NCBI RefSeq assembly: GCF_020497125.1
Contig: NC_059075.1
Location: forward strand, 64,189,321 to 64,253,320
DNA: 64,000 nucleotides
Direction: 5' to 3'
Source: Mauremys mutica
Taxonomy: Eukaryota; Chordata; Testudines; Geoemydidae
This document shows positions 13,101 to 23,412 of the stretch, piece after piece. Every line of letters starts with the position of its first letter. Positions within the stretch are counted from its first letter, which is position 1. The notes beneath the pieces were generated by a model. It was given only the letters and a program-made list of their open reading frames with translations, was not told the DNA's origin and ran no database searches. Made by a program: the position numbers and the translations under genes.

Positions 13101-16100
13101 TTCCAGTCCTCTCCAGTCATACATCACTAACACATCCAGTAACTGAATACTCTGAAAAGCTAATATCCCAGTGGAGGAGCAGAGGGGTCAGGTTTAAACT
13201 CTTATTATTTAGCTGGAGAAAATGTGAATACTTGTAATTTTTTCTAATTTGTCTAATATTTAATATTCACAATTTTATGGGACTGTTCAAAGTTTAAATC
13301 CTTGTGATCACACCTATATTATAAAACATACTATATACTCCTGACAATTTGATAAATATCCTATTTATTATGTCCTGGGAGACAGGTTCTCAGTGCTACA
13401 AATGTATGAACAAAAATCATGGAATTATGTTGAATAAATATACTAGCAGTACTGGGAAGAAAATGCATTACCATACTCTGGTTTATAGTTGAGTACAGCA
13501 ATTACAATTTAGTTAAAGAAAATATCAAAAATGGAACACAACATGGCTCCCAGACTTGTTTCAGAGGTAAGGGTCTCCAGAGTTGAGTGTTCAAAAAAAC
13601 AAAAAACTGATGGCTGAAGGTAGCCCCCTTCCAAAAGTTGCTGAGTCTCTGAAAGGGTCCCTTTCCCATGCAACGCTTCCTGATTATAAACTCAGGGCCA
13701 AACATTTACTTGCAACATAAAACTACATTGTCATAATTCACCTAAAAAGAATATACCTGTGCAATAATATGTATTTAGTACAGCAATCTGCGTGCATACT
13801 AATCAGATATTTGCAGAGAAGTTAGCAGTCCTAGCCTAGAGCCTTAACCTGAAATTTTGAATTATTCTGGAAAGTGGCTTGAAAGACACTTGTTTGGCAC
13901 AATTTACATCTGATTACTTCTCTGTTTTATTCCCAACCAGGATGCCATTGGGAAGAGCAGCACTCAAGGTCATACATTTGCTGTGAACGAAAACCTCTCT
14001 CTTAGATTTGGATTCTTGTCATCTCTCATTCTCCTTACAGACCACTACATCCTGGTGGGTGCTTTCAGCCAAAATAGCTGTCATGCCTGCTTTCTTTCTC
14101 TAGAGACTTTCGGAGACATTTCTCTACCTCACATTGAGAATAAATTAATTAATGTTTGAGTTGGTCAGATATTACAGTGATGGGGCCATATAAGAACCTT
14201 CACAGATCTTTTCAGACTTCAGTTCTCAAGTTGCACCAATCAGAGACGAACATGCACTGATTAGACATGCCAAAAACCCTCACATTGCATCCACAGCTGT
14301 CCATTTTGCACACATGCATGTTTTGTGCATGAATTATGTATGTATTTTGTAGGAGCGGTTATACAAAAATGAAGCCACAAAGTGCATAAAAGTGAAGCCC
14401 AAACTAAATTTAAAGAAGAGTGAAAATAGATTACTACAGAGGTGCACTAACAAGGATTATAGGAAGAACTTGTACATCATCTGCTCATGTTGTGCTTGCC
14501 TTTAACAAAGCTAAAGACCAAACGTGAAATCCTGGGCCCATTAAAGTAGAAAATCCCATTGATTTCAACAGGTACAGGATTTCACCCTTACAAACGACCA
14601 GAACTGGAATAAACAGGAGGATGGAATCTTATAATTAATGTATATTAATAGAATTATATGAAGGAAGCTTTATTTTGCACCTGTGACTTTCTCAAAACTC
14701 TGATATTAGTTCTCTAAATTTGTAACTCTGATGTTCACCATAGTCACTTAAAAGAAAACTGTAGTTTTACTCAGCACAGCAATCTGAAAATGTATATGGT
14801 GATAAGTGTCTTCCTGTGTGAAGTATATTTTAATTTAATTTTTATTTTTTTGTTTATTGATGAAAGCAAGGCATGTGTGTGATACCAATAGCTTGGAAAC
14901 CCAATGAAACCGACTGCAAAATTCCTCTTCCATTTTGCTTTGATACGGAAACTTAATTACTAGTAGTTCTTACAACTGCTGTACTAATTTGCAAATTATT
15001 ATAAATGTATTACCACTGTCAATGTTGTTTCACAATGAAAATATTTCTGATAGAAACCAGAACTAACCTGAATTTACTGACTTTTCTCAAGTTCCCCTGT
15101 TTCTGAAGTCTCATTGTTACTTTTAAATGTGATGGCACCAGGAATCTCAAAATACCTGTTTTAATTAAACCATTTATTTTTCTCACATTCACACAGCTGT
15201 ACTAAGAAGATAGCTACCATTTAAAGTTTTGATTTATTGGAATAATTGTGCTTGTTTTCAGACTCGAGTACTGTTTGGGCTGACTGTTCTGGTTCAGATC
15301 ACCTTGCTTCTTATTTTCAGGTACCTTAGAAAGCCAACACTCAAAGGTAAGAGCCAGTGTTTTGTCTGTATTTTTTAAGAGGATTTTGATTTTTTTCCCC
15401 ACCCTCTATTCACTATTTTATCCTGTGCCATCAAGACAGCAAAAAAACCCCACCCTAATAATCATTATACTACTGTTCACTGTGCAAGCTTTTGCATGTA
15501 GCACCTCTCAACTTGATTCAGTCCCTTGAAGCTGACATTTTGTTTCCAAGAGGGCTCAGAGAACCTCTGATATGTAAAATAAAATATAGTCTAGTCAAGG
15601 GGTTCTCAAACTTCATTGCACCACGACCCCCTTCTGACAATAAAAATTACTACATGACCCCAGGAGAGGGGACCGAAGCCTGAACCCACTCAAGCCCCAA
15701 CACCCTTGGGAGGGCGGGGAGGAGCAAAGCTGAAGCCAAAAGGCTTCAGCCCCAGGCCGACGGCCTTTAACCGAAGCCCCACTGCCCAGAGCTTGGCCTT
15801 CGGTCCCAGGCAGTGGGTCTCAGACTTTGGCTTTAGCCCTGGGCCCCAGCAAGTCTAAGCCAGCCCTGGCGGCCCCATTAGGTGACACATCTGAGGAACT
15901 CTCCCAGATTGGGGTGTCAATAGAGCAGGTTTTAGAACAGGGGTGGGCAAACTTTTTTTTTATACCACACCTGGGTATAGAAATTGTATGGCAGGCCATG
16001 AATGCTCATGAAATTGGGGTTGGGGTGTGGGAGGGGGTGAGGGATCTGGCTGGGGGTGCGGGGCTCGGAGGTGGGGCCAGAAATGAGGAGTTCAGGGTGT

Positions 16101-19100
16101 GGGAGGGGGCTAGGGCAGGGCTGGTAGGGTGCGGGGGGCGGGAGGGCTCTGGCTGGAGGTGCGGGCTCTGGGGTGGGGCTGGGGATGAGGGATTTGGAGT
16201 GCAGGAGGGGGCTCCAGGCTGGGACCGAGGGGTTCAGAGGGCAGGAGGGGGATCAGGGTTGGAGCAAGGGGTTGGGGCGGAGGGGGAGTGGCTCTGGGCA
16301 GCACTTACCTCAAGCGGCTCCTGGAAGCAGTGGCATTTCCTCCCTTTAGCTCCTATGCAGAGGCACGGCCAGGGGGCATTGCGTGCTGTCCCGTCTGCAG
16401 GAGCTGCAGGGACGGCGCTTGCAGGGCCTCCGAGAGCAGGTTTGGGCCCCAGTGAAAAAAATTTTTCGGGCCCCCCAGCAAGGGCGGACTGGCTAAACTG
16501 GGCCGACGAAGCCAGGCCCCAAGCCCCCTTCTGGACTGCTGGGCCCCGGAAATTTGTACCAGCTCCCTCCCCACCCCTCGTCAGCCCTGGGCGCTTGGGA
16601 TGGGGGCAGCGTGCGGAGCAGAGCCAGCTGACTGCCGCTACACATAGGAGCCGGAGGGGGGACATGCTGCTGGTTCTGGGAGCCGTGTGGTGCAGCCCAC
16701 GACCCTGCTCCCCGGCTGGCATATCAGAGTGGGGCAAGCCCCAGATCCGCTCCCCAGCAGGAGCTCAAGGTTGGGATTAAAACGTCTGGCAGGCCAGATC
16801 CAGCCTGCAGGCCATAGTTTGCCCACCTGTTTTTAAACAAAGTAATAAACTAACAGTAATAAGTCCAGGACCAGATGGTATTCACCCAAGGGTTCTGAAG
16901 GAACTCGTATGTGAAATTGCGGAACTACTACCTATGTCTGATGTAATCTGTCACTTAAATCATCCTCTGCACAGATGACTGGAGGATAGCTAATGTAATG
17001 CCTATTTTTTTAAATGGGCTTCAGAGGCGATTCTGGCAATTACAGGCCAGTGAACCTAACTTCAGGACCAGGCAAATTGGTTGAAACTACAGTAAAGAAC
17101 AGAATTATCAGACACACAGATAAACACAATATGTTGGGGGAAGAGTCAATATGGCTTTTATAAATGGAAATCATGCCTCACCAATCTATTAGAATTCTTT
17201 GAGGGGGTCAACAAGCATATGAACAAAGGTGAGCCAATTGATATAAAATTCTTGGACTTTCAGAAAGCCTTTGACAAGTTCCCTCACCACAGGCTCCTAA
17301 GCAAACTAAGCAGTAATGGGATGAGAGGGAAAGTCCTCTCCTGGATCAGTAACTGGTTAAAAGATAGGAAACAAAGGGTACAAATAAATGTTCCATTTTC
17401 ACAGTGGAGAGTGATAAATAGCAGAGTCCTGCAAGGATCTGTACTGGGGCATGTGCTGTTCAACTTATTCATAAATGATCTGGAAAAGTGTGTTAACAGA
17501 GGGATGGCAAAATTTGCAGATGGTACAAAATTACTCAAGATCGTTAAGTCCAAAGCAGACTGCGAAAAGTTACAAAGGAATTTCAGAAAATCGGGTGACT
17601 ACATAACAAAATGGCAGATGAAATTCAGTGTTGATATGTGAAAAAGTAATGCAGGTTGGAAAAAATAATCCGAACTATACATACAAAATTATGGAATCTA
17701 AATTAGCTGTTATCACTCAAAAGAGATCTTGGAGTCATTGTGGATAGTTCTCTGAAAATATCTGCTTAATGTGCAGGGGCAGTCAAAGAAGCTAACAATG
17801 TTAGGAATCTTTAGGAAAAGGATAGATAATAGAACAGAAAATAACACCTTGAATACTACATGCAATTTGGGTTACCCCATCTAAAAAAAAAAAATACAGG
17901 AATTGTAAAAGGTACAGAAAAGGGAAACAAAAATGATTTGGGGTATGTAACAGCTTCCATACATGGAGATTTAAAAGGGTGGGACTGTTCATCTTGGAAA
18001 AGAGGTGACTGAAGGTGGGATATGATAGAGGTCTATAAAATCATGGATTGTATGGAGAAAGTGATTAGGGAAGTGTTATTTATACCTTCACATAACACAA
18101 GAACTAAGGGTTACCTGTTGATATTAATAGGCAGGAGGTTTAAAACAAAGAAAAGGAAGTATTTCTTCACACAATGTACAGTTAACCTGTGGAGCTAATT
18201 GCCAGGTTATATTGTGAAGGCCAAAAGTATAACTGGATTCAAAAAAGAATTAGATAAATTAATGAAGAATAGGTCCACCAATAGTTATTAGCCAGGATGG
18301 GGACAAAAGCCACATGCTCCTGGTGTCCCTAAACCTCCAACTGCCAGAAGCTGAGACTGGATAACAAGAGATGGATCACTCATAACTGCCTGTTCTGTTC
18401 ATTCCAGCTGAAGCATCTGGCACTGACCACTGTCAGAAGACAAGATACTGGGCTAGCTGGACCATTGGTCCAACCCACTATGATCATTCTTATGTTCTTA
18501 GAGAAGCTGCCTGTTTATTCTCTTGTGTTGGTGCTCAAAACTTATTCAATATTCTGTTAATTTATTTTTCCTATTTTATATATTCTGTTTAAAACAATGT
18601 GTAGATTTGTTTTAAACAGGCACATTTTTTATGTATCCTTTATGCTCTGAATTAATAATTTTTCTGAACTGCTTCTTTCATTCAGGACCTCCAGGATTAG
18701 TAATGCTGACCTCCTTTTCACTTCACATCTTGAGCAAAACAAACACCTTCTATTACTCTGTTCTGATACTGAGTTTGTATACAGCTCTGGGTATGTAGCT
18801 TAGAATACTAGAGGATGTAAATTATAATTTTTAAAATGTGCAGAGGTGTTCAGAGGTTTCTCAATAAAAACTTTAGATTATATATAAAATAAAAAAGTTA
18901 GGTGGGTTACAAAGCTGTGTTGTGACTTTAAAAATTCTTGTACAATAAAACTGAAGGCTTGTTTGTTAAATATTCCAAACTTAGAATGTCATGACTTTGT
19001 ATTGTAAAATTATTCTGTGAACATATAAAACAAATTCACTTTGTTTAACTCAGGGCTCATTCTTTTAAAATAAAAGACTGAGGCCTGGTTATGGCTTGGC

Positions 19101-22071
19101 AAAGTGTGAGCATATGGCATGTCTATTTCACATTATAGCTTACCAAGGCACCTCAGCTTTGACCTCGAAACACCCTGCTTACTTAGTCTGGTCTTTCCTT
19201 AAGAACATGGTACCAAATTATATGGTGACTTGTAACACAGATAAACATCCACTAAAACTGAGTGTGCCAAGCTCACTTTCATTTGTAACCCAAGCCAGAT
19301 TTAAATCAAGATGTAAAAGACTAGTGCATAAACACACTGTAACCCTGGTGAAAGATCTGTGTTTCAGAAGGATAGTTTCTATGGATACACCATTTCTACC
19401 TGCAGCAAAATGTTCTGTGTGGTATCAGAATTGTTAGAGATTAGATTTATATAAAAATATTTTCATTGCAGGGTGTCAGGTGGCATCAGTTGATGATGAA
19501 CTATGCTTTGTTAATTTCACCCAGGAATGTTTACCAGCCTCAATACATGGTGTTTATTCTAAAGTGATTCACTAGACAAACAAGTAGTTTTCCTAATGCT
19601 AGCTCATGCTTTGGGCTGGTGGAGTAAGTCATCTCTTATTGTATTTACTATTGCTATTGAATTTATTTCCTCCCCTACAGGACCTTGGTTTATTGGCGAG
19701 GTGATAGATGGTCAGGTGGGCACCTGTTTTTCCTTTGGGGTAATTGTTGGTGGACATTTCCTGCAAGGCGGCTTGACATTCGTGGTTGGAATTTTACAGG
19801 TGAGAATTTAGATGTGGACATTGGCAAGCTGCTTTAGCCTGTGAGAATTTTTTTCAAGATCTTTGAATTTTAGAAATAGTGGAGGAGGAGGGTTGTGGCA
19901 AATGGGAGAAGTGACGATATGGTGGTCAAGACTCTGATCTTTCAAACTGAGACCACAGTTTAAGTGGAATTTGGTAGGTTAAATGGAGCACATTTAGTAG
20001 TTTCTGCTCTTTGTATAGCCAATTCAACATAGGTGTTTTATAGTGATATCTGTCAGGAAATCTGTTGTCCTGGAGTCAAAGAGTTAAAAATGTGAGCTAA
20101 CCCTGGAGCTTTTTTTTGTTGGTGCTCTTCTTTCCTGTATTTTGCCAACAAGGTTCGTTGTTTCCTAGTTGGTTTGTTTAGCTAATTATATCAGTGCTGT
20201 TCCTCCTTTCCTGATCATTAGAAAGATTTTTTTTTCTATGCTTCAGGTGTGAGGTAGGATTTCTTTCATTAGAGTTAAGTATTTTCCTTCCTCCCTTCCC
20301 CTTTGCAGTATCAGAGTCCTAGAAATTGTCACAACAGACCCCCAATTTTGCCCCCCTAACCTTGCCCTCAAGTATTTGCCAAAGGAGGACTCTTAAAACT
20401 CCAGCATCCCTTTTTCAATGTGTGTCAGTGTTGAAACTCATGCATGACTCAGAATACAGCTAGCCATTAGAATTTCCAGAAGAGCATTTGAAAGCTCACC
20501 TTTCCCTCCTCTGACAACATAACTTCTTAGGGACTAAAAACACTATAGAAAAGATCTGCTTGGCAACATAGTATGCAAATGAATGGGTTTCCCTCTACAA
20601 AACTCAACAGAACATCTACTCAAGTGTTTTTCCAGAAACTCAACTTTATTTGCTTTCTTTTTAATTTTTAAATTCTATTTTTTTTCAGTCTTTGGCCATT
20701 GGTTAATTTGCAGTCCTTTTTTCTTTCCTTCAGTTTCCTCTTCCTTCCCTCTTTCATCCACAGAAGAAAACAGAATCCTTCAACAGGCTTCTGGTTCCAT
20801 TTGGAAGACCAGTGGACCTGTTGCTCTGTTTCAAAGTGTAGTTAGACAACAGAAATCATAGACAACAGATTAAAATTTTCAGCTGAAATATGGATGGGGG
20901 TATGCACACTTCTGGGTCCTAGGGAGAGTGGATGTGATGCAAAATGCAGTTTTAACTTGTATCTAGTAGAGTAGCTGCCACTGCCTTAGTGTTAGTTAGC
21001 TGTATTATAGAGGTGATATTTTGACACACATAACACATCCAAATCACTCATGCCAGGTAAAGTGGAGAAAGGAACAAGGTTTAGAACTGGCAAGAGAAAA
21101 CTCCAAATATTAGAACTCCTCAGTGAATGTTCCCCCTTTTTATCAATTTTTGCCCACTCCCTTGTGAAGTTTTGACTTATTGATGCTCCTTTGTTTTCCT
21201 TCTTAAATATCATCAGTAAATCTTGGCTTCCTTTTAACAATCATTAATTCACACTACCTCTTCTCTGCCTTAGGGAGGGAGCAGAAAGGAAAAGCAATCT
21301 TGCTTCTCTCTCTCAACCTTTTCTTTCTTTTCCTTCCCTCTGTTTAATTTTCCTTTGATTCTTCTGTACACCAATTGAAAGCAAAGGATTTTCCACTTTC
21401 TCTTGCTGCAATGCATCACACTTGAGCTATGCTCCAGCCAAGGAGGATTGAGTGGTTAAGATTTTTTGCAAACCCTTCAAATTGGTCATTAGGTTTCACT
21501 GTTAAATAGATAAACTCACACTTTCACCAGTCTGAGTTTAATGCCTTCCCAATATTCCGTCACAGACAATCTCTGTGGAAGAATCTAACTCCAGGAATTA
21601 TACCCTCTGGAACACTATTGCTGGCTACTAGACCAGTCCATGGGATAGTTATTGTGCCCTCCTGTATCTTCCCATGGTCTTACTTGCTCAGTATAACATT
21701 CCTGACACATTTAAATCCTCATTTCTCTCTGCTTGCCTTTCCAGATGATATTTTTTAACTTGCCTTTGATGGCTTACCTGTGCTGGTGCCTGTTGCTACG
21801 ATGCCAGGGGCATAGCTTTTGCTCTCATATCCGTCATGTCAGGCACTTCCTGGCTGTGCCAATCCACCTAACCATGCTGCTCCTGCTGGCCTGGCAAGTC
21901 TATTCCTGTTACTTCCTGCAACGGACCTATGGAACTCTGGCTTTCTTCCTCTCCCCAATGAAGACCTGGTTGGTGGTGCTGACTCTAGTTCTGATCCATA
22001 AAACCTGGACACTGAGCTCTTCTGAGCTGAGAACTTACATAGTGGAAATGAAAAACTGTCAGAGCTCTTGA
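3999..22071 (+). CDS. TMEM62: TMEM62 (transmembrane protein 62), C-terminal 437 residues, 9 exons; 5' part outside window
   Basis: Join 3999-4123, 4239-4361, 6045-6200, 10592-10751, 13941-14054, 15262-15346, 18686-18790, 19681-19799, 21745-22071. All introns are GT-AG and the codon phases agree throughout: 1314 nt, 437 residues plus TGA. The product follows the TMEM62 family from the last part of its metallophosphoesterase domain ([10 protein letters not shown], then [10 protein letters not shown], the GH-type metal-binding motifs) through a conserved middle domain ([30 protein letters not shown]) into about five or six hydrophobic membrane segments. The human protein is about 643 residues, so roughly the first 200 are missing, upstream of base 1. 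TMEM62 is a poorly characterised membrane protein whose enzymatic activity is not established to my knowledge. A threonine-to-proline change sits beside the first histidine motif (GHYP; I recall GHFT in human). Ortholog versus TMEM62-like paralog cannot be decided here. Confidence 0.93.
4239..4361 (+). CDS. TMEM62: TMEM62 exon b (GHLH motif)
   Basis: Acceptor TTTTTGACTAG, donor GTAAGTAAA. Reads [18 protein letters not shown] through [19 protein letters not shown] is the last metal-binding motif of calcineurin-like phosphoesterases. Only 115 bp separates it from the previous exon. Length 123 nt, ending two bases into a lysine codon completed at 6045. Confidence 0.93.
4390..4800. repeat. Possible LTR-like or other dispersed repeat
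   Basis: Pyrimidine-rich, comparatively GC-rich segment with CTTTATAG and 'TAATTGGCC' phrases of the kind seen in turtle LTRs. No paired LTR or flanking duplication was found, so the class is a guess. Confidence 0.25.
5595..5700 (+). repeat. Amniote SINE/LINE 3' tail fragment
   Basis: GTACAGCGCCTAGCACAATG followed by a GGTCC...CCATGACT phrase and an AATAAT-rich tail. A second diverged copy lies at 27040-27130 (CAGTGCCTAGTTGTGATC...). I recognise it as a common 3' tail of an old amniote retroposon, family uncertain (MIR- or CR1-related). Confidence 0.45.
5715..5815 (+). repeat. CR1/SINE 3'-end fragment
   Basis: GGTCAGACTAGATGATCATA followed by ATGGTCCCTTCTGACCTTAA is the 3'-end module shared by turtle CR1-type LINEs and their SINE partners. 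Only the tail is present. Confidence 0.55.
5923..5939. repeat. (CA)n microsatellite
   Basis: About eight CA units, followed by an interrupted CACGCACAC. Confidence 0.85.
6045..6200 (+). CDS. TMEM62: TMEM62 exon c
   Basis: Acceptor CCTCTTATCAG, donor GTATCCTG. Reads [51 protein letters not shown], then AG of a split arginine. This is a strongly conserved TMEM62 block. Confidence 0.95.
6201..7170. other. TMEM62 intron, no named element
   Basis: AT-rich with short A and T runs. No exon or convincing repeat. Confidence 0.45.
7171..8100. repeat. Unclassified dispersed repeat-like block
   Basis: Contains phrases such as ATAAGTTTATTACCAAAGAT and CTCTCCTCTGGGGTATGCC that I associate with a long turtle repeat of uncertain class. 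No terminal repeats or coding frame seen. Confidence 0.3.
8395..9375 (+). pseudogene. Fossil L1-like LINE ORF2 fragment
   Basis: Broken + strand frames recall L1-clade reverse transcriptase: [14 protein letters not shown] words near 8500, LKALQYL/LNLTLYL-like words near 8890, and a longer stretch at 9189-9380 reading [17 protein letters not shown], then [23 protein letters not shown], which matches the L1 'GYKIN..KSE' and 'YLGV.I....LY..NY' order. Stops and frameshifts are frequent, and no target duplication was found. L1 elements are rarer than CR1 in reptiles, so this is an old copy. The match is by eye. Confidence 0.5.
9551..9938. mobile_element. Nonautonomous hAT element, perfect 8-bp target duplication
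   Basis: The element spans 9559-9930. It begins CAGAGCCGTAACTAG and its other end, reverse complemented, reads CAGTGCTGTAACGAG. It is flanked by exact CTGAGGAT repeats at 9551-9558 and 9931-9938. The inside is rich in self-complementary GGCGGCAATTTGG-type words, which produce several overlapping spurious frames on both strands. Confidence 0.87.
9939..10591. other. TMEM62 intron, no named element
   Basis: No exon or repeat recognised up to the acceptor of the next exon. Confidence 0.45.
10592..10751 (+). CDS. TMEM62: TMEM62 exon d
   Basis: Acceptor TTTTTACTTCTTAG, donor GTGAGCTG. Reads (R)[53 protein letters not shown], a beta-rich middle domain of the family. 160 nt, ending in phase 0. Confidence 0.95.
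10799..11436. mobile_element. hAT-type nonautonomous element, GC-rich
   Basis: Begins CAGCGGTTCTCAGCCTGC and ends GGTTGAGAACCACTG, terminal inverted repeats of the CAGTGGTTCTCAACC type. Flanks GCCTAAGC and TCCTAGAC are only weakly similar, so the target duplication is decayed. The GC-rich core is a diverged tandem of GGGTCC/CCAGCCCC words and explains the long - strand frame at 10858-11457. Confidence 0.72.
11437..12394. other. TMEM62 intron, nothing recognised
   Basis: AT-rich, no exon or named repeat. Confidence 0.45.
12395..12980. repeat. Possible LTR-like repeat fragment
   Basis: Contains CTTTTAATTCCCACCTCCAC and GCCAGTGTGGGACCTGTGTG, a layout resembling turtle LTRs. No second copy or flanking duplication in the window. 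The 116-residue + frame at 12395-12745 matches no family I know. Confidence 0.25.
12981..13940. other. TMEM62 intron, nothing recognised
   Basis: AT-rich, no repeat named. Ends in the acceptor TCCCAACCAG. Confidence 0.45.
13941..14054 (+). CDS. TMEM62: TMEM62 exon e
   Basis: Acceptor TTCCCAACCAG, donor GTGGGTGC. Reads [38 protein letters not shown]: 38 codons in phase 0. Aligns with the human segment that runs into the first membrane helix. Confidence 0.92.
14055..15261. other. TMEM62 intron, nothing recognised
   Basis: AT-rich, with only short fragments of common repeat phrases (for example CCCATTGATTTCAACAGG near 14556). Confidence 0.45.
15262..15346 (+). CDS. TMEM62: TMEM62 exon f (membrane segment)
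   Basis: Acceptor GCTTGTTTTCAG, donor GTAAGAGC. Reads [20 protein letters not shown], then YLRKPTLK: a hydrophobic helix followed by basic residues. Ends one base into a glycine codon. Confidence 0.92.
15596..15885. mobile_element. Truncated hAT element (GGTTCTCAAACTT family)
   Basis: Starts AAGGGGTTCTCAAACTTC followed by CACCACGACCCCC, a turtle hAT family I recognise. It stops near GGCCCCATTA, without its expected inverted right end. Confidence 0.6.
15930..16837. mobile_element. hAT element, CAGGGGTGGGCAAACT family
   Basis: Body 15938-16829. Left end CAGGGGTGGGCAAACT, right end AGTTTGCCCACCTG. Flanks TTTTAGAA and TTTTTAAA agree at 6 of 8 positions, a decayed target duplication. The core is G-rich (GGGTGTGGGAGGGGG words) and gives a 317-residue + frame at 15827-16780 that is not a gene. 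Same family as the elements at 31334 and 37565. Confidence 0.78.
16838..18500 (+). mobile_element. CR1 LINE, 3' part, inactive
   Basis: A 5'-truncated CR1 that starts inside the reverse transcriptase: [14 protein letters not shown] near 16873, then stops, then an open stretch at 17219-17641. The 3' untranslated region carries the family's words (GGATGGGGACAAAAGCC..., GGACCATTGGTCC) and ends TATGATCATTCTTATGTTCT just before 18500, the CR1 3' end. No poly-A tail, as usual for CR1. It sits in a TMEM62 intron in the same orientation as the gene. Confidence 0.88.
17219..17641 (+). pseudogene. CR1 reverse transcriptase fragment with mutated catalytic site
   Basis: The 140-residue frame includes [20 protein letters not shown] (domain 3), [13 protein letters not shown] [19 protein letters not shown], and [16 protein letters not shown]. 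The last should hold the FADD catalytic pair; the second aspartate is glycine here (GAT GGT), so the enzyme would be dead even without the upstream stops. Confidence 0.85.
18686..18790 (+). CDS. TMEM62: TMEM62 exon g
   Basis: Acceptor GCTTCTTTCATTCAG, donor GTATGTAG. Reads (G)[34 protein letters not shown]: a membrane helix. Begins with two bases of a split glycine and ends with one base of another. Confidence 0.93.
18791..19680. other. TMEM62 intron, nothing recognised
   Basis: The 113-residue + frame at 19096-19437 has no recognisable domain and lies between two good exons. Treated as chance. Confidence 0.45.
19681..19799 (+). CDS. TMEM62: TMEM62 exon h
   Basis: Acceptor TTCCTCCCCTACAG, donor GTGAGAAT. 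Reads [39 protein letters not shown], a conserved membrane-loop-membrane block. Ends in phase 0. Confidence 0.95.
19800..21744. other. TMEM62 intron, nothing recognised
   Basis: T-rich and pyrimidine-rich tracts (for example 21240-21360), no exon or named repeat. Confidence 0.45.
21745..22071 (+). CDS. TMEM62: TMEM62 terminal coding exon
   Basis: Acceptor TTGCCTTTCCAG. Reads [20 protein letters not shown], then hydrophobic helices around [20 protein letters not shown] and [18 protein letters not shown], ending ...MKNCQSS and TGA at 22069-22071. 108 codons; matches the family's C-terminus. Confidence 0.95.
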   Translation: MIFFNLPLMAYLCWCLLLRCQGHSFCSHIRHVRHFLAVPIHLTMLLLLAWQVYSCYFLQRTYGTLAFFLSPMKTWLVVLTLVLIHKTWTLSSSELRTYIVEMKNCQSS

Positions 22072-22928
22072 TGCCTGACGAAGGTATTCAAAGTTCTTTT
22101 GAGTTAAGCTGTGAAGTGCAGGTTTGTATGGCTGCATTTCAGTACAGCCCAGGCAATTAAATGGTAAAATCTGAAGCTGTCCCTGAATTGCTTCAGAACT
22201 TTGTGGTAATGCGGTTTTCTGTGGTACAGAGTGGACCTGTGTGTTTGACAGATGGAATTATTTCCTGATTACTGAATGAAAAAAATGTTTTGATTAAATT
22301 CCTAATTTTATAACATTGGAAAAATTCAGGAGTGAATCTTTATAATGCATTATTGGAACAGTGCTGCTATTTATTTATTTATTTATTTCAGTGTTTACAC
22401 ATGGGTCTACAAAACTACTCAGTGTGATTGGATGTCATTAAAGACAGTATTGACCATAACAAAGATCTGGAACCATGGCCTTCACACTAGGTTTCACTGT
22501 GGTTTGTGCTAAAAACACTTCCTGATGTGTATAATGCTGTAACGTATATCATCAACTCAAAATCTAATTGTAATGTTTGTGTGTGTGTCTAAGTCCTGCT
22601 CTATTCTTCTTCCTCAGACAGTGCTAAAAAGAGGCAGTATGCTCTGTCTTTGCCTTTTCTGTCCCAACAGTGACCCACACCTGACTAGTGAAAGAGCTAT
22701 GTTGATTGGTGTTAAAGGGAGGCTCTGTGATGGTCAGAGCGAGAAATCACAGCAGAGAAGAACAGAGGTAGGATTCTTCAGGGATGAAAGATCTAAGTGG
22801 AGCAGTGTGGGCCAATGATTAGGGCACAGGAGTGGGAGTCAGGAAACTGGTTATGTGACCTGCTGTGTGATCTAGGGTAAGTCGTTGAACTTTACTGTTC
22901 AGTTTCTGCAGTTCGTGGATATAATAAA
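22072..22928 (+). other. TMEM62: Probable TMEM62 3' untranslated region
   Basis: Begins after the stop at 22071. A first AATAAA occurs at 22923-22928, inside a MIR relic; another lies at 24007-24012. I cannot tell which is used. A (TTTA)n run lies at 22369-22388. Confidence 0.4.
22369..22388. repeat. (TTTA)n microsatellite
   Basis: About five TTTA units in the presumed TMEM62 3' untranslated region. Confidence 0.85.
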
Positions 22929-22935
22929 CTTTGAG
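22796..22935 (+). repeat. MIR-type SINE
   Basis: GGGCACAGGAGTGGGAGTCAG, then GACCTGCTGTGTGATCTAGG and GTAAGTCGTTGAACTTTACT follow the MIR body order (AGTCAGGA..., TGTGTGACCTTGGGCAAGT...). Diverged by age. Confidence 0.65.
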
Positions 22936-23019
22936 ATTTATGGATAAAAACCATGAAGTGTTTCATATTTATAAACTATCCCTTCCCTCCTCCATCCCTC
23001 CTGGAATCAGAAAGAGGGA

Positions 23020-23412
23020 TAGTGTAGGTACAGGATTAGAATTGGGAAGTCCCTAATGCTAATCTCAGCTGTGACTCTTTGGATATGTGTTTACACTTCC
23101 CCCTGGAGATGTCATTCCCAGCTCAAGGAGCCATTCTAGTGCTCTCTCTTATTGAGCTAGTGCACTTAAAAACAGAACATAGCTGCAGTGGTGTGAGCAG
23201 TGGCAGGGGCTACCCTCTCTAGTTTTAAGCATGCTAACTCGCATTGAGCTAGCAGGGTGTGTCTCCACAAGCTTAGAATTACATCCCCAGCTCGAAGTGT
23301 AGACAGACCCTTTGTTTATGTCTTTGGACAGCCACTGTGCTTCTTCTTGTCACTTTTCTCTATCTTTAAAGTAGAGAGAATACTTACATGGGGCTGTTGT
23401 GAGATGCAAAAT
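23020..23412 (+). repeat. MIR-type SINE split by a MITE
   Basis: The MIR body starts near 23020 (GAATTGGGAAGTCCCTAATG, CTCAGCTGTGACTC) and resumes at about 23315 (TTTGGACAGCCACTGTGCTT... ACTTACATGGGGCTGTTGTG). The gap is the MITE at 23077-23312. Confidence 0.5.
23077..23312. mobile_element. MITE with GTCTACAC-type ends, inserted in a MIR
   Basis: Left end ATGTGTTTACACTTCCCC; right end AAGTGTAGACAGACCCTT, whose reverse complement is AAGGGTCTGTCTACACTT. The inside is noncoding with words such as GCTCAAGGAGCCATTCTAG. Confidence 0.5.

Noticed and set aside
15827..16780. 317-codon + strand open frame
   Set aside because: It covers a hAT element's G-rich core and both element borders; low-complexity composition, no domain.
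19096..19437. 113-codon + strand frame
   Set aside because: Falls in a TMEM62 intron, no splice support, no recognisable domain.
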